A DNA stretch of 64,000 nucleotides, taken from contig RDXX01000019.1 in NCBI GenBank assembly GCA_004292955.1, forward strand, positions 159,531 to 223,530, given 5' to 3'. The notes under the pieces are model-generated. The model saw only the letters and a list, made by a program, of their open reading frames with translations. It did not search any database and was not told the DNA's origin. The stretch's first letter is position 1. The number at the start of each line of letters is the position of its first letter. Positions 53,184 through 61,520 of the stretch are shown here, one piece after another. The translations under genes were made by a program, and so were the position numbers. The DNA comes from Oscillatoriales cyanobacterium. Lineage in GTDB: Bacteria > Cyanobacteriota > Cyanobacteriia > Cyanobacteriales > Microcoleaceae.

Positions 53184-54773
53184 TTAACTTAGCTGCACCA
53201 CTGGTCTATCCTCTAACAAAGTTTCATTGGTTAGCAAATCTTCCACAGTAATCCGCAAAAAGCGCTGTTCGTCAACGCGGAAAAAGATTTTTATGCGATC
53301 GCTCCCCGGATACCCAGGCGGCGTCAATTGCGCGATACTGCGAGCTCCGTCTTTGTCATTTAGCGGCTGTACGGATCTTTCGCCCGCGAGTTGGCGAGTA
53401 ATTAGCCTGTCGCCGTCAAAATAGATCTCCGTCCCACCAGTTTCCGCTCCCAATTCGCCGATAATTAATTCTATGCTGGGCTGATTTTCCAAAGAAGCTC
53501 CCAAGACTAATTCTACCGGTTCGGTCATCGGATAAGACTGACCGGATTTGATTAAACTGTGCCAACTGTGGCAATTTTCGCGGCGGTTCCAGTAGCGAAT
53601 GCCGTAACTGTGATAGAGAAAATCTTTGATTTCTATGCCTTGACTTAATTGTAGAGCACCTTGGGCGATCGCCTCAAAGGGTTTGTCGCACCGAATTTTT
53701 GCCGGATCGAAATATTGCTGCACCCAACGCTGCACCGCAGGAATTTGGACAGTACCGCCAACGAGCAAAACTGCATTGATATCGCCAATTTCTAAGCCTT
53801 GGCGCCGCGCTTGCTGCAATACTTGATTCATGCACTCGTCGAGGTTCTCAAAAAACTGATGTTCGGCAAGGATAGATTCAAAGCCCGATCGGTCTAATTC
53901 TAATTCGTAACTCTCAAAATTTTCATCATCAAAATAAACCTCAACCGCATTATTTAGCAAAGATAACTGAATCTTTAACCTTTCTGCCAACCTCGTCGTA
54001 ATCGGAGATTTTGCCAACTTTTTCGTTTTAACAAAATAGTCAACCAACCAATTATCAATATCAGAACCGCCTAAATTTTGTCCGGCTTTAGCCAAAACCC
54101 TGGCAACTTTTGTCTTTTGTGCAGAAGATTCAGCTAACAACTTTTCGCCCCATTTCAGCAAAAACCCCAAAGGCTTTTTGTTGGCATTAACATCGAGGCG
54201 TACCAATGAAATATCGAGAGTGCCGCCGCCGAAATCAATCACTAATAGAATTTCGCGATCGGCCAAACCGTAACCCAAAGCAGCCGCCGTAGGCTCATCC
54301 AACATCCGCACCTGTTCCACTTGCAGAGATTCAGAAACTTTACCCAACCAATGGCGGTAAGCTTCAAAACTATCTACCGGCACAGTAAAAACCAAAGAAT
54401 CTACCGACAAAGGCAGTTCGCGAATTGAGTTCACAATTTGGCTCAAATACCACTCACCGACTCGTTCAAAATCAACAATTTGCCCGTCAAGTTCCGGCAC
54501 AAAACCCTGCACAGAAGTGCCAATTCCCCGCTTAAAATTGCGAAAAAACCGAGAATCTCCACTCAGATCGAGGCCTTTGTCGCGGACTTGCTGACCGAGG
54601 ATGACTTTATTTTGAGCAGCGTCCTCAACGTAGAGTAAACTGGGAATTAGGGGTGGATTTTGAACCGAGATTGCCGACAATCCCGGTAATTTCAAAGTTT
54701 CGGGCTGCTGGAGAGCCTGATTCCAGCGAGCGACGACGGTGTTGCTAGTTCCAAAGTCAATTGCGATCGTCAT
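53184..54773 (-). CDS. Hsp70/DnaK-family ATPase, divergent
   Basis: A 529-residue protein with the Hsp70 actin-fold ATPase: AIDFGTSNTVVARW (phosphate 1), MLDEPTAAALGYGL, LLVIDFGGGTLDISLV (phosphate 2), VLLVGGTVQIPAVQRWV (adenosine). The C-terminal ~150 residues form a short beta domain (EPVELVLGASLENQPSIELIIGE ... RSIAQLTPPGYPGSDRIKIFF) instead of the normal substrate domain plus lid, and there is no EEVD tail. Such Hsp70-like proteins are frequent in cyanobacteria and of unclear client range. ATG 54773 preferred to GTG 54788. Divergent from the AAA/PIN pair. Confidence 0.88.
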   Translation of the reverse strand: MTIAIDFGTSNTVVARWNQALQQPETLKLPGLSAISVQNPPLIPSLLYVEDAAQNKVILGQQVRDKGLDLSGDSRFFRNFKRGIGTSVQGFVPELDGQIVDFERVGEWYLSQIVNSIRELPLSVDSLVFTVPVDSFEAYRHWLGKVSESLQVEQVRMLDEPTAAALGYGLADREILLVIDFGGGTLDISLVRLDVNANKKPLGFLLKWGEKLLAESSAQKTKVARVLAKAGQNLGGSDIDNWLVDYFVKTKKLAKSPITTRLAERLKIQLSLLNNAVEVYFDDENFESYELELDRSGFESILAEHQFFENLDECMNQVLQQARRQGLEIGDINAVLLVGGTVQIPAVQRWVQQYFDPAKIRCDKPFEAIAQGALQLSQGIEIKDFLYHSYGIRYWNRRENCHSWHSLIKSGQSYPMTEPVELVLGASLENQPSIELIIGELGAETGGTEIYFDGDRLITRQLAGERSVQPLNDKDGARSIAQLTPPGYPGSDRIKIFFRVDEQRFLRITVEDLLTNETLLEDRPVVQLS

Positions 54774-54806
54774 TGGGCCAAAATACACAGCTACTAAAGA
54801 TTATCT

Positions 54807-54818
54807 TATAATATTATG
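54807..54818. promoter_or_regulatory. ATAATATTATG palindrome, distal copy
   Basis: TATAATATTATG, one base off a perfect 12-bp palindrome, in the Hsp70-AAA intergenic region, 35 bp from the second copy. Confidence 0.4.
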
Positions 54819-54841
54819 GTATTTAGAGCTGACAATGCAAA

Positions 54842-54853
54842 CATAATATTATG
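54842..54853. promoter_or_regulatory. CATAATATTATG palindrome overlapping the AAA ATPase start codon
   Basis: A perfect 12-bp palindrome whose last three bases are the ATG of the AAA ATPase gene. Together with the copy at 54807 it could be an autoregulatory operator; the A/T-rich composition makes chance occurrence possible. Confidence 0.45.
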
Positions 54854-56182
54854 ACTCAATCCACTTCCTTTGCAACACAGAACAAAGAGCCTGTATCGGG
54901 AATTAGTGAAATTGCAGTATGCGGGTACAAGTCTATTTATGAAGAGTGCCAAATTGAAGTGCGATCGCTGACAATTTTAGCCGGTGCCAACAGTTCTGGT
55001 AAGTCTAGCATTATGCAGCCGCTATTGCTGATGAAGCAAACGCTAGAAGCCCCTTACGATCCGGGTGGTTTGAAACTTGACGGGCCGAATGTTAAGTTTA
55101 CATCCGCAGAACAGATATTGTCTAAACTGTCACCTGAAAAATACAACGATGAGTTTTATGTCAGGGTTAATCTAGAGAGAGATAATTTTTTGAAAAACGT
55201 TTTCAGCAAGCAGCCAAAACCTGGCATTAGAATTGTCAAGGCAATTTACTGTTTTCCTGACAATGATAAAATTATTACTATTTATCCGGGAATGCGACAT
55301 CAAGAAGTGATTGAGGTTCTTCCAGAAAACTTTGCGGAAAATTACTATATTTTATTAGACAATATTGACGAAGAACCGCCACTATGGAGCGTAAGTAATG
55401 TTCGAGGTTTTTTAGACTTACGACTTGGTGAAAGTCATTTTGATTCATCCCATTTGGCAATCAACTTTCAACAATATATTCGCCAGATAATTCATGTTCC
55501 CGGATCGAGAGGCAATCCAGAACGCACCTATAATATCGCAGCATTTGGCAGTGAATTTACTGGAATTTTTGAAAATTATGTTGCTAGTATAGTTAATTCC
55601 TGGCAAGAAACCAAGGACGATCGACTGATAAAATTGGGTCAAGCCTTAGAGTTCCTGGGACTCAACTGGAAAGTTGAAGCCAGACAGATTAATGACGTAC
55701 AAATTGAACTGCTGGTAGGTCGTTTATCCCGCAGCGGGAGTGCAATCGATACGGTTAGTATTGCTGATGTTGGCTTTGGGGTATCGCAAACTTTGCCTAT
55801 TTTAGTTGCCTTGCTTGTAGCAGAACCAGGACAATTAGTTTACCTAGAACAGCCGGAAATTCACTTGCATCCTCGCGCTCAAGCTGCTTTAGCAGAGATA
55901 TTAGTTGATGCTGCAAATCGAGGTGTGCGAGTAGTTCTAGAAACTCACAGTGAATTGCTGCTTTTAGCAGTTCAATCGTTAGTTGCCGAGGGTAAAATAT
56001 TACCTGATTTAGTCAAACTTCACTGGTTTAAACGGCGCGACGATGGTGTTACAGAAGTCAGCAGTGCCGATCTAGATGAAACAGGAGCTTTTGGAGAGTG
56101 GCCGGAAGATTTTGGCGATGTCTCTTTGCATCTAGAAAACCGCTATTTGGATGCAGCCGAAGCTGTTTTGTGGAAGCATTAA
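54851..56182 (+). CDS. AAA ATPase (OLD/AAA_15-like, DUF3696-type)
   Basis: A 443-residue ATPase. Walker A GANSSGKSS (45-53) follows the N-terminal strand ISEIAVCGYKSIYEECQIEVRSLTIL. ABC-like signature region VSIADVGFGVSQTLPILVALLVA, Walker B/D-loop LEQPEIHLHPRAQAALAEIL (~333-352), and switch HSELLLLAVQSLV. The C-terminus (LHWFKRRDDGVTEVSSADLDETGAFGEWPEDF) is a DUF3696-type ending. No Toprim nuclease is fused; instead a PIN-domain gene follows one base after the stop. This class of ATPase is found in several phage-defence systems as sensor, paired with a nuclease effector. Defence function is inference. Palindromes overlap its start. Confidence 0.85.
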   Translation: MTQSTSFATQNKEPVSGISEIAVCGYKSIYEECQIEVRSLTILAGANSSGKSSIMQPLLLMKQTLEAPYDPGGLKLDGPNVKFTSAEQILSKLSPEKYNDEFYVRVNLERDNFLKNVFSKQPKPGIRIVKAIYCFPDNDKIITIYPGMRHQEVIEVLPENFAENYYILLDNIDEEPPLWSVSNVRGFLDLRLGESHFDSSHLAINFQQYIRQIIHVPGSRGNPERTYNIAAFGSEFTGIFENYVASIVNSWQETKDDRLIKLGQALEFLGLNWKVEARQINDVQIELLVGRLSRSGSAIDTVSIADVGFGVSQTLPILVALLVAEPGQLVYLEQPEIHLHPRAQAALAEILVDAANRGVRVVLETHSELLLLAVQSLVAEGKILPDLVKLHWFKRRDDGVTEVSSADLDETGAFGEWPEDFGDVSLHLENRYLDAAEAVLWKH

Positions 56183-56183
56183 C

Positions 56184-56642
56184 ATGGCAGATAAAATTTC
56201 TAAACGCCTGGTAATTGATGCTTCAGTTGCGCGTGCTGCTGGTGGAGAAGATGCTACCTATCCAATATCCGTTTACTGTCGCGATTTTCTCCAAGCTGTC
56301 TTGGATATTTCTCACAGAGTTGTGATGACTCCAAATATTAGAGATGAGTGGAACAAGCATCAATCAAAATCCGCTCGTATATGGCTGCGCCGGATGGTGG
56401 CAAAGAAGAAACTATGCCCCTGCGATATCGCGGTAGATGATAATTTGTGGTCTCAAGTTGAATCGATTGCCGAAAGCGATAAAGAGCGGGAAATAATGGT
56501 TAAAGATTTGCGGTTGGTGGAAGCTGCGATCGCTACCGATCGCACAGTAATTTCACTTGATAACAAAGTCAGACAATGTTTTGCTAAAGTAGCAGTAGAG
56601 GTTGATGAGCTTAAAGATATTATATGGGTAAATCCAGCCTAA
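56184..56642 (+). CDS. PIN-like nuclease partner of the AAA ATPase
   Basis: A 152-residue protein with a PIN-like pattern: first Asp in KRLVIDASVARAAGG, an acidic middle (TPNIRDEWNKHQ), KDLRLVEAAIATDRTVISLDNKVRQCF, where D-x-x-L-V-E-A and the TVISLDNKV strand carry further acids. PIN proteins are Mg-dependent RNases. ATG 56184 lies one base after the ATPase stop, so co-translation is likely. The frame stays open for 28 more sense codons after the TAA at 56640 (see 56643-56729), so the C-terminus may be prematurely cut. Confidence 0.75.
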   Translation: MADKISKRLVIDASVARAAGGEDATYPISVYCRDFLQAVLDISHRVVMTPNIRDEWNKHQSKSARIWLRRMVAKKKLCPCDIAVDDNLWSQVESIAESDKEREIMVKDLRLVEAAIATDRTVISLDNKVRQCFAKVAVEVDELKDIIWVNPA

Positions 56643-56729
56643 ATAGCAGAAAAACCTCTTGATTGGCTGCAAAATGGTGCTGAACCCGAAATAGAAAGAT
56701 CGCTCGGATTTCAAAAAGCCGACAACTGA
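56643..56729 (+). other. In-frame coding-like extension after the PIN gene stop
   Basis: Right after the TAA the same frame reads IAEKPLDWLQNGAEP and on to QKADN then TGA (28 codons). Composition and the WLQNGAEPE pattern look like protein, not spacer, suggesting the stop is a recent nonsense mutation or a readthrough site. The rest of the gap to 56993 holds only TATATTTTA-type low-complexity sequence. Confidence 0.5.
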
Positions 56730-56993
56730 GTTAATTTAGAGTAATTCCTGATTAGGATCGGAAGTGCGATCGCCATTATACCAATTTTCCGATGCCACAA
56801 AGACGCACCACTTTGATAAGTGGCACAAAAATCATACTATTTTATATTTTATATTTTATATTGGGCATGACTGACGGCATCAGAATTTCAGGTTTGGCTA
56901 AAGTTAAATTTTTGTAAAACTGGTATCACCTCTGGGAACCGGCCAAGCTTTTACCTTTGATGTCAATCCAAATTTTCAAAGGTGGCGTAAAAA

Positions 56994-57683
56994 ATGCTGG
57001 AAATTGGCGATCGCAAAACAGCACTCTTAGCTCTCACACTGCTCGTCCCCGCTGCGAGTATTGGTATAATAGCAGGCTTGTATATTGCCCCCGGAAGCTG
57101 GGGACAAACAGTATCAGCCTTGTGTCAACTTTGGTTGCTCCTTTTCCCGATCGCCTGGTGTGTTTTAGTCGATCGGCAAAAACTGCATTTATCCCTCCCC
57201 AAGCGGCGAGAATTGCGGGCTGGAGCCATTTGGGGAATAGCCATGTTTGCGGTAATTGTGGGTATCTACAGCCTTTTCGGCCAGCACTGGATCGATCCTG
57301 TAGCGGCCAAAGAAAAAGCTCGCCAATTGGGAACCAACAGCCAAAATATTTACTTAATTGTTGAAGCATATTTCGTGCTAGTTAACTCGCTGATTGAAGA
57401 ATTTACTTGGCGGTGGTTTGTCTGCAACAAATGCCAGATTCTGATACCAGGAAAACCAGCCATATTTCTCAGTTCACTATTTTTCACCCTCCACCACATT
57501 TTTGTAATCGCAGCCTACAGCGACTGGCGCGCTGTGATTTTAGGCTCATTCGCCGTCTTCACCGCCGGGATAATTTGGTCGCACTGTTATCTAACTTACC
57601 GTTCGCTGTGGCCTAGTTATATCAGCCACGCGATCGCAGATTTAGCCCTCGCAATGATTGCTTGGCAAATCCTCTTTAACTAG
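56994..57683 (+). CDS. CPBP-family intramembrane glutamic endopeptidase (CAAX protease)
   Basis: A 229-residue protein with about seven helices. Active-site motifs of the Rce1/CPBP family: E135-E136-FTW-R140 in LIEEFTWRWFV, FFTLHH (H167/H168), and a late SHAIADLALAM. These peptidases act inside the membrane; members cleave prenylated proteins, bacteriocins or regulate signalling proteins. GGTGG upstream of the ATG serves as SD. Monocistronic; no obvious partner. Confidence 0.9.
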   Translation: MLEIGDRKTALLALTLLVPAASIGIIAGLYIAPGSWGQTVSALCQLWLLLFPIAWCVLVDRQKLHLSLPKRRELRAGAIWGIAMFAVIVGIYSLFGQHWIDPVAAKEKARQLGTNSQNIYLIVEAYFVLVNSLIEEFTWRWFVCNKCQILIPGKPAIFLSSLFFTLHHIFVIAAYSDWRAVILGSFAVFTAGIIWSHCYLTYRSLWPSYISHAIADLALAMIAWQILFN

Positions 57684-57697
57684 CCACTTTTTTAGCA

Positions 57698-57841
57698 ACT
57701 ATAGCCAAATACGGTTCACTTAACGTTTTTGTCATTGCGAGCGATCGAGCGCGGCAATCGCAGAGACTATGACATTTCTCGGTTAAGTCAGGTGGGCGCT
57801 GAGCAATTATCTTCTTAAGTGAACCGTATTAAACTATAGCC
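57698..57841. mobile_element. MITE-like element with 16-bp inverted ends and 9-bp flanking direct repeats
   Basis: The termini AATACGGTTCACTTAA (57708-57723) and TTAAGTGAACCGTATT (57815-57830) are perfect inverted repeats. The 126-bp unit is flanked by direct copies of ACTATAGCC (57698-57706 and 57833-57841), a plausible target-site duplication. The interior contains GCGAGCGATCGAGCGCGGCA-type sequence and no ORF, so it depends on a transposase elsewhere. Confidence 0.75.
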
Positions 57842-59304
57842 CAATACGCTTGGGCTAACACTTTTTGTCCGCAGCGATCGCGCCCCAGAGCAATCTCAGT
57901 GTCTATTTTTCAAATCGTTATGACTGCGGGACTCTCTTAACTCAACCGTATTGGACGCTGCTGGGATTTTGACTGATGCTGTACAACAATTGAAAGTTCA
58001 TGTATTCCCACCGAGAAATGCTTTGTGTGAAGACATCTATTTAAAGTTAGAGATTTTGTTGCGCTGGCGATCGCATAATTTTTACTGCGTGAAAACTGGC
58101 AAACCATATCGTTGCCACCCTGGGCACCACAACGCTCAAAAGTACACCGATTGTCCTTCGGAATCGTCAACTCAGGAAATATGATTTTTTCATAGCAGGA
58201 TTTTTTTTGTAAGCGAACTCGCTTGATACATACCGCTAAGCTGCGGCTACCAATTAAGAGTCAAGGTTGCCACGATCTATATCACTGCACCATGACAATT
58301 GTTGTGATATTTACACGATCGTTAGGTAATTGGGGGAACTTGAATTTTACGGTAATTACTTAGACATCTGTTGGGCACGCTACATACTCGGTGGAGAAGT
58401 GGCAGTCACTTTTGGGGATACTTTCAGGCGATCGCCTGCCATTAAAAAATTTAAAACTCAGGCAGTTAATTAAATTGATACCAATCAAATTATATATTCT
58501 GTAGCGATCGACAAACCTACCTTTTTCAGCAGTCCAGACGCATCAAACGGTTTTTTAAGACATTTACGGCAACAAGATCGAGCAATAGTTAAAAAAAACC
58601 AGTTTTTCCTGATTAACCTATCCATGACTGTGATTTCTGCGATTCCCTTTCAGAATCAGCTCGCGTCCGTGCAGGTGTTTGAGCAAATTACATCTCTGAA
58701 TTCAGAATAAATAATATATTTTTTAAGCGATACAGAGCGTATAGTAACTTAAAACACACAGTCAAGCATCAGTATTTCTAGCGATGATAGCTATCGCGAA
58801 TTAATATTTTATAACTAATAATTTAATTTAATAGAATTTTATAACAAATTTTTCCGGACGGCGATTGTCAATCTCCGGAATATTGTTACGCTGGCTACCT
58901 TTCCCCAACACTAAAGTTTGGAGAGTTACGGTAAACCGTAACTCTGTGTCGGTAAGATCAGCAAATGATGTTATGTTAGGCAGGAAGTGTTGTAGAGCTT
59001 CGTGTGTGGGGCGAAAAAAGCTGATGTTAGATCGCGTATCTGTCTTGAGAAGTAACTTTCGCAGACCCGAAAAAATATCCCGCAGGGAACTGTTGGTGAA
59101 TCGAATCCATCATTACTATAGATTGAATGACAGCGAAATTGTGGATCTATACTGGGGTGTTGCGAACAGTCGCTAGGTTTGATTCTATGCCCACACCGGG
59201 AAAGCGGTAATTAAGATTCACCCGCCCCTCTTTCCTGTCGGCTCTCACAAAGCGCGCTCATCGCAGCGTCGAAACCGAGTCGGATTATTCAGCGGGAGTT
59301 AAAC
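57842..59304. other. Long A/T-rich region without a supported gene
   Basis: About 1.46 kb upstream of the first GT4 gene. Short open frames at 57951-58184 (+), 57937-58170 (-) and 58865-59176 (+) have no recognisable features. The 57951-58184 frame has several Cys/His (RCHPGHHNAQKYTDC) and could be an eroded transposase or zinc-binding fragment. Low-complexity A/T stretches near 58720-58860 and a 24-bp palindrome at 58922 are the only structures seen. Confidence 0.5.
58922..58945. promoter_or_regulatory. 24-bp palindrome
   Basis: AGAGTTACGGT-AA-ACCGTAACTCT, perfect 11-bp arms. The 2-base centre favours a protein-binding site over an RNA hairpin. It lies 360 bp upstream of the GT4 gene. Confidence 0.45.
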
Positions 59305-60477
59305 ATGAAAATCACCTTTGTTCTTCCTACTCTGTGTCTGACTGGTGGAATTCGAGTAATATCTATTTTCGCAGAACTCTTGAAACAACGAGGACACTCC
59401 GTGTTCGTCATCTCTGTACCCCATGAGCAAGCGAGTCTGCGCCAGCAAGTCAAGTCGCTGCTGCGGGGAAGGGGTTGGATTTCCACACCTGAAAATGAGC
59501 CATCATTTTTCGATAATCTCAGTGTAGAAAGCAAAATTATCGATCGCTCGCGCCCAATAGAAGACAAAGATGTGCCTGACGCTGACGTAGTAGTTGCCAC
59601 CTGGTGGGAAACCGCCGAGTGGGTAGCAAAACTCTCCCCGAGCAAAGGAGCTAAAGCTTATTTTATCCAGCACCATGAAGTTTTTGACTATCTACCTGAA
59701 GGTAGAGTCGAAGCAACCTGGAAGCTACCCATGCACAAAATTACGATCTCTGACTGGTTAGTTGACCTAGCTCGGACTAAATATGGCGATCGCCAAGTTT
59801 CCTCAGCTCCTCCGAGCGTTGACACCAAGCAATTTTATGCCTGCCCTCGCCACAAACAATCGGTTCCTACCATTGGCATGATGTACTCTGCAATTTACTG
59901 GAAAGGAACCGACATCGCACTCAAAGCTTTTTCCCTAGCCGCTGAAAAAATTCCCAACCTGCGTCTGGTTGCCTTCGGTACAGAGGCCCCATCCCCGGAA
60001 TTGCCGCTACCAGCCAATGCCGAGTATGTAATTAGACCCGACCAAGACAAACTCAAAGATTATTACAGCAAATGCGATGCGTGGCTGCTGGCGAGTCGCT
60101 CTGAAGGCTTCGGCTTGCCAATTATCGAAGCGATGGCGTGCCGCACTCCCGTCATCAGTACCACAGCAGGCGCTGCTCCTGAAATTTTGAGCGGCGGTAC
60201 TGGCATACTTGTAAGCCCAGAAGATCCCGAAGAAATGGCAAAAGCCATAGAATCTATGTGTCATTTGTCGAATGCCCAGTGGCAAGCCATGTCGGAAGCC
60301 GCCTATGCTAAGGTGACCAATTACTCTTGGAAAGATGCCACGGAGCATTTTGAAGCAGGATTGAAAGTTGCTGTAGAGAAATCTCAACAGCGTGAAGTTA
60401 ACATAGTTTCCTGTTCTCCCTACTATGTGCGGGGCCCATTACCATGCGCGGTTCCCACCGGCGCCGGAAAAAGTTAA
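59305..60477 (+). CDS. Family 4 glycosyltransferase, paralog A
   Basis: A 390-residue GT-B protein. N-terminal MKITFVLPTLCLTGGIRVISIFAELLKQRGHSVFV is the acceptor-side Rossmann fold with the GG loop; VVVATWWETAEWVAKLSPSKGAKAYFIQHHEVFD and KLPMHKITISDWL follow. The donor domain has SIYWKGTDIALKAF-like, DKLKDYYSKCDAWLLASRSEGFGLPIIEAMACRTPVIS (EX7E) and GILVSPEDPEEMAKAI. About 60% identical over most of its length to the GT4 at 62775. The C-terminal ~20 residues (PYYVRGPLPCAVPTGAGKS) are extra compared with paralog B. GGGAG precedes the ATG. Probably surface-polysaccharide synthesis; acceptor unknown. Confidence 0.87.
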   Translation: MKITFVLPTLCLTGGIRVISIFAELLKQRGHSVFVISVPHEQASLRQQVKSLLRGRGWISTPENEPSFFDNLSVESKIIDRSRPIEDKDVPDADVVVATWWETAEWVAKLSPSKGAKAYFIQHHEVFDYLPEGRVEATWKLPMHKITISDWLVDLARTKYGDRQVSSAPPSVDTKQFYACPRHKQSVPTIGMMYSAIYWKGTDIALKAFSLAAEKIPNLRLVAFGTEAPSPELPLPANAEYVIRPDQDKLKDYYSKCDAWLLASRSEGFGLPIIEAMACRTPVISTTAGAAPEILSGGTGILVSPEDPEEMAKAIESMCHLSNAQWQAMSEAAYAKVTNYSWKDATEHFEAGLKVAVEKSQQREVNIVSCSPYYVRGPLPCAVPTGAGKS

Positions 60478-60720
60478 GCTTTGATGTTAACAGCAGCAAT
60501 TTGAAATTCTGCGCTAGTGATGCCAGCGATCGCGGGATTCTGCGTAGGAACTCAATTATCGTTTGGTAGGGTGCTTCTAGTAAAACTCACATCGGCGGTG
60601 TCCTGTTTTATACCCAGCAGTTTCGACACTAATTCTGACCGCATCTACCTCAAATACTGGTTTCCTGTTACTGCCGGCCAAAATCTCAACCCGAGTTCAA
60701 CGGATGTTTGAAAGCTCAGG
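60476..60720 (-). pseudogene. Possible 3' remnant of a degraded gene
   Basis: On the minus strand one frame reads QYLR, stop, MRSELVSKLLGIKQDTADVS and on, stop, VPTQNPAIAGITSAEFQIA and ends AVNIKA before TAA. Two internal stops break an otherwise protein-like C-terminus. No family can be named. It overlaps the stop of GT4 paralog A by two bases. Confidence 0.35.
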
Positions 60721-60872
60721 CTGTTAAAGGTTAGACTTGTCTAATCCTCACACATCTCCTGATTTGTCATTGGCAAAAGTCCCTGACGACAAAGTACGGC
60801 CGGCTCGACATCAAGTAACGATCGGTATGCCTCTAATCATTAATTTATTGGACAAGACTGGACAATGCGTAC

Positions 60873-61520
60873 ATGGCGATCCATAATACTAATATGGCAA
60901 AGTACGTGAAACCAAATGAAGCAGCTAACACTTTGGGAGTTTGCCTCCGAACCCTCAGACGATGGGAAGCAGAAGGTAAAATCAACACAATCAAAACACC
61001 GTCAGGTCAAAGACGGTACGACATCGAAAAGTTCATCAAAAAAGAATCAGAACCAGAGGGAGGACGCGCCACTGTTATCTATGCTCGCGTCTCTACCCGA
61101 CCTCAAAAAGCAGACCTCGATCGACAAGTTGAACGATTATCAGCGCTCTACCCAGGCGCTGAAATTGTTAAGGAAGTGGGAGGAGGACTCAATCTTAGGC
61201 GGAAAGGACTCATCACCCTTTTGGGACGAGTTCTGCGAGGTGATATCGCAATTATTGTGGTTGCCCACAAAGACCGACTTGCAAGATTCGGATTTGACAT
61301 TATCGAATGGCTTTGTGAGCAATTTGACTGCAAAATCGTGGTTCTCAACCAAATCAGTCTCTCTCCACACGCCGAACTCGTTCAAGATATCGTCGCAATC
61401 CTCCACAGCTTTTCAAGCCGACTTTACTCCATTAGAAGGCTTGAAAACCAAATCAAGCAGGAGTTACAAGTCGAATCCAAGGCACAAGAAGGAGAAGAGA
61501 TCGCCCAACAAAACACTTAA
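60873..61520 (+). CDS. tnpA: IS607-family serine recombinase TnpA
   Basis: A 215-residue protein. N-terminal MerR-type HTH (YVKPNEAANTLGVCLRTLRRWEAEGKI...SGQRRYD), then the serine resolvase fold with nucleophile Ser74 in VIYARVSTRPQKADLDRQVERL, GGGLNLRRKGLITLLGRVLRG, VVAHKDRLARFGFDIIEWLCEQF. This order (HTH before catalytic domain) is specific to IS607. It cuts and joins circular element DNA with little target preference. ATG 60873; ATG 60894 also possible. It overlaps tnpB's frame at the 3' end. Confidence 0.92.
   Translation: MAIHNTNMAKYVKPNEAANTLGVCLRTLRRWEAEGKINTIKTPSGQRRYDIEKFIKKESEPEGGRATVIYARVSTRPQKADLDRQVERLSALYPGAEIVKEVGGGLNLRRKGLITLLGRVLRGDIAIIVVAHKDRLARFGFDIIEWLCEQFDCKIVVLNQISLSPHAELVQDIVAILHSFSSRLYSIRRLENQIKQELQVESKAQEGEEIAQQNT

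Noticed and set aside
57937..58184. Opposing 77-codon frames in the gene-poor region
   Set aside because: Neither strand matches a family I can name; possibly an eroded element, so not called a gene.
58865..59176. 103-codon plus-strand frame
   Set aside because: It runs through the 24-bp palindrome, is Arg/Ser-rich and lacks a recognisable start or domain.
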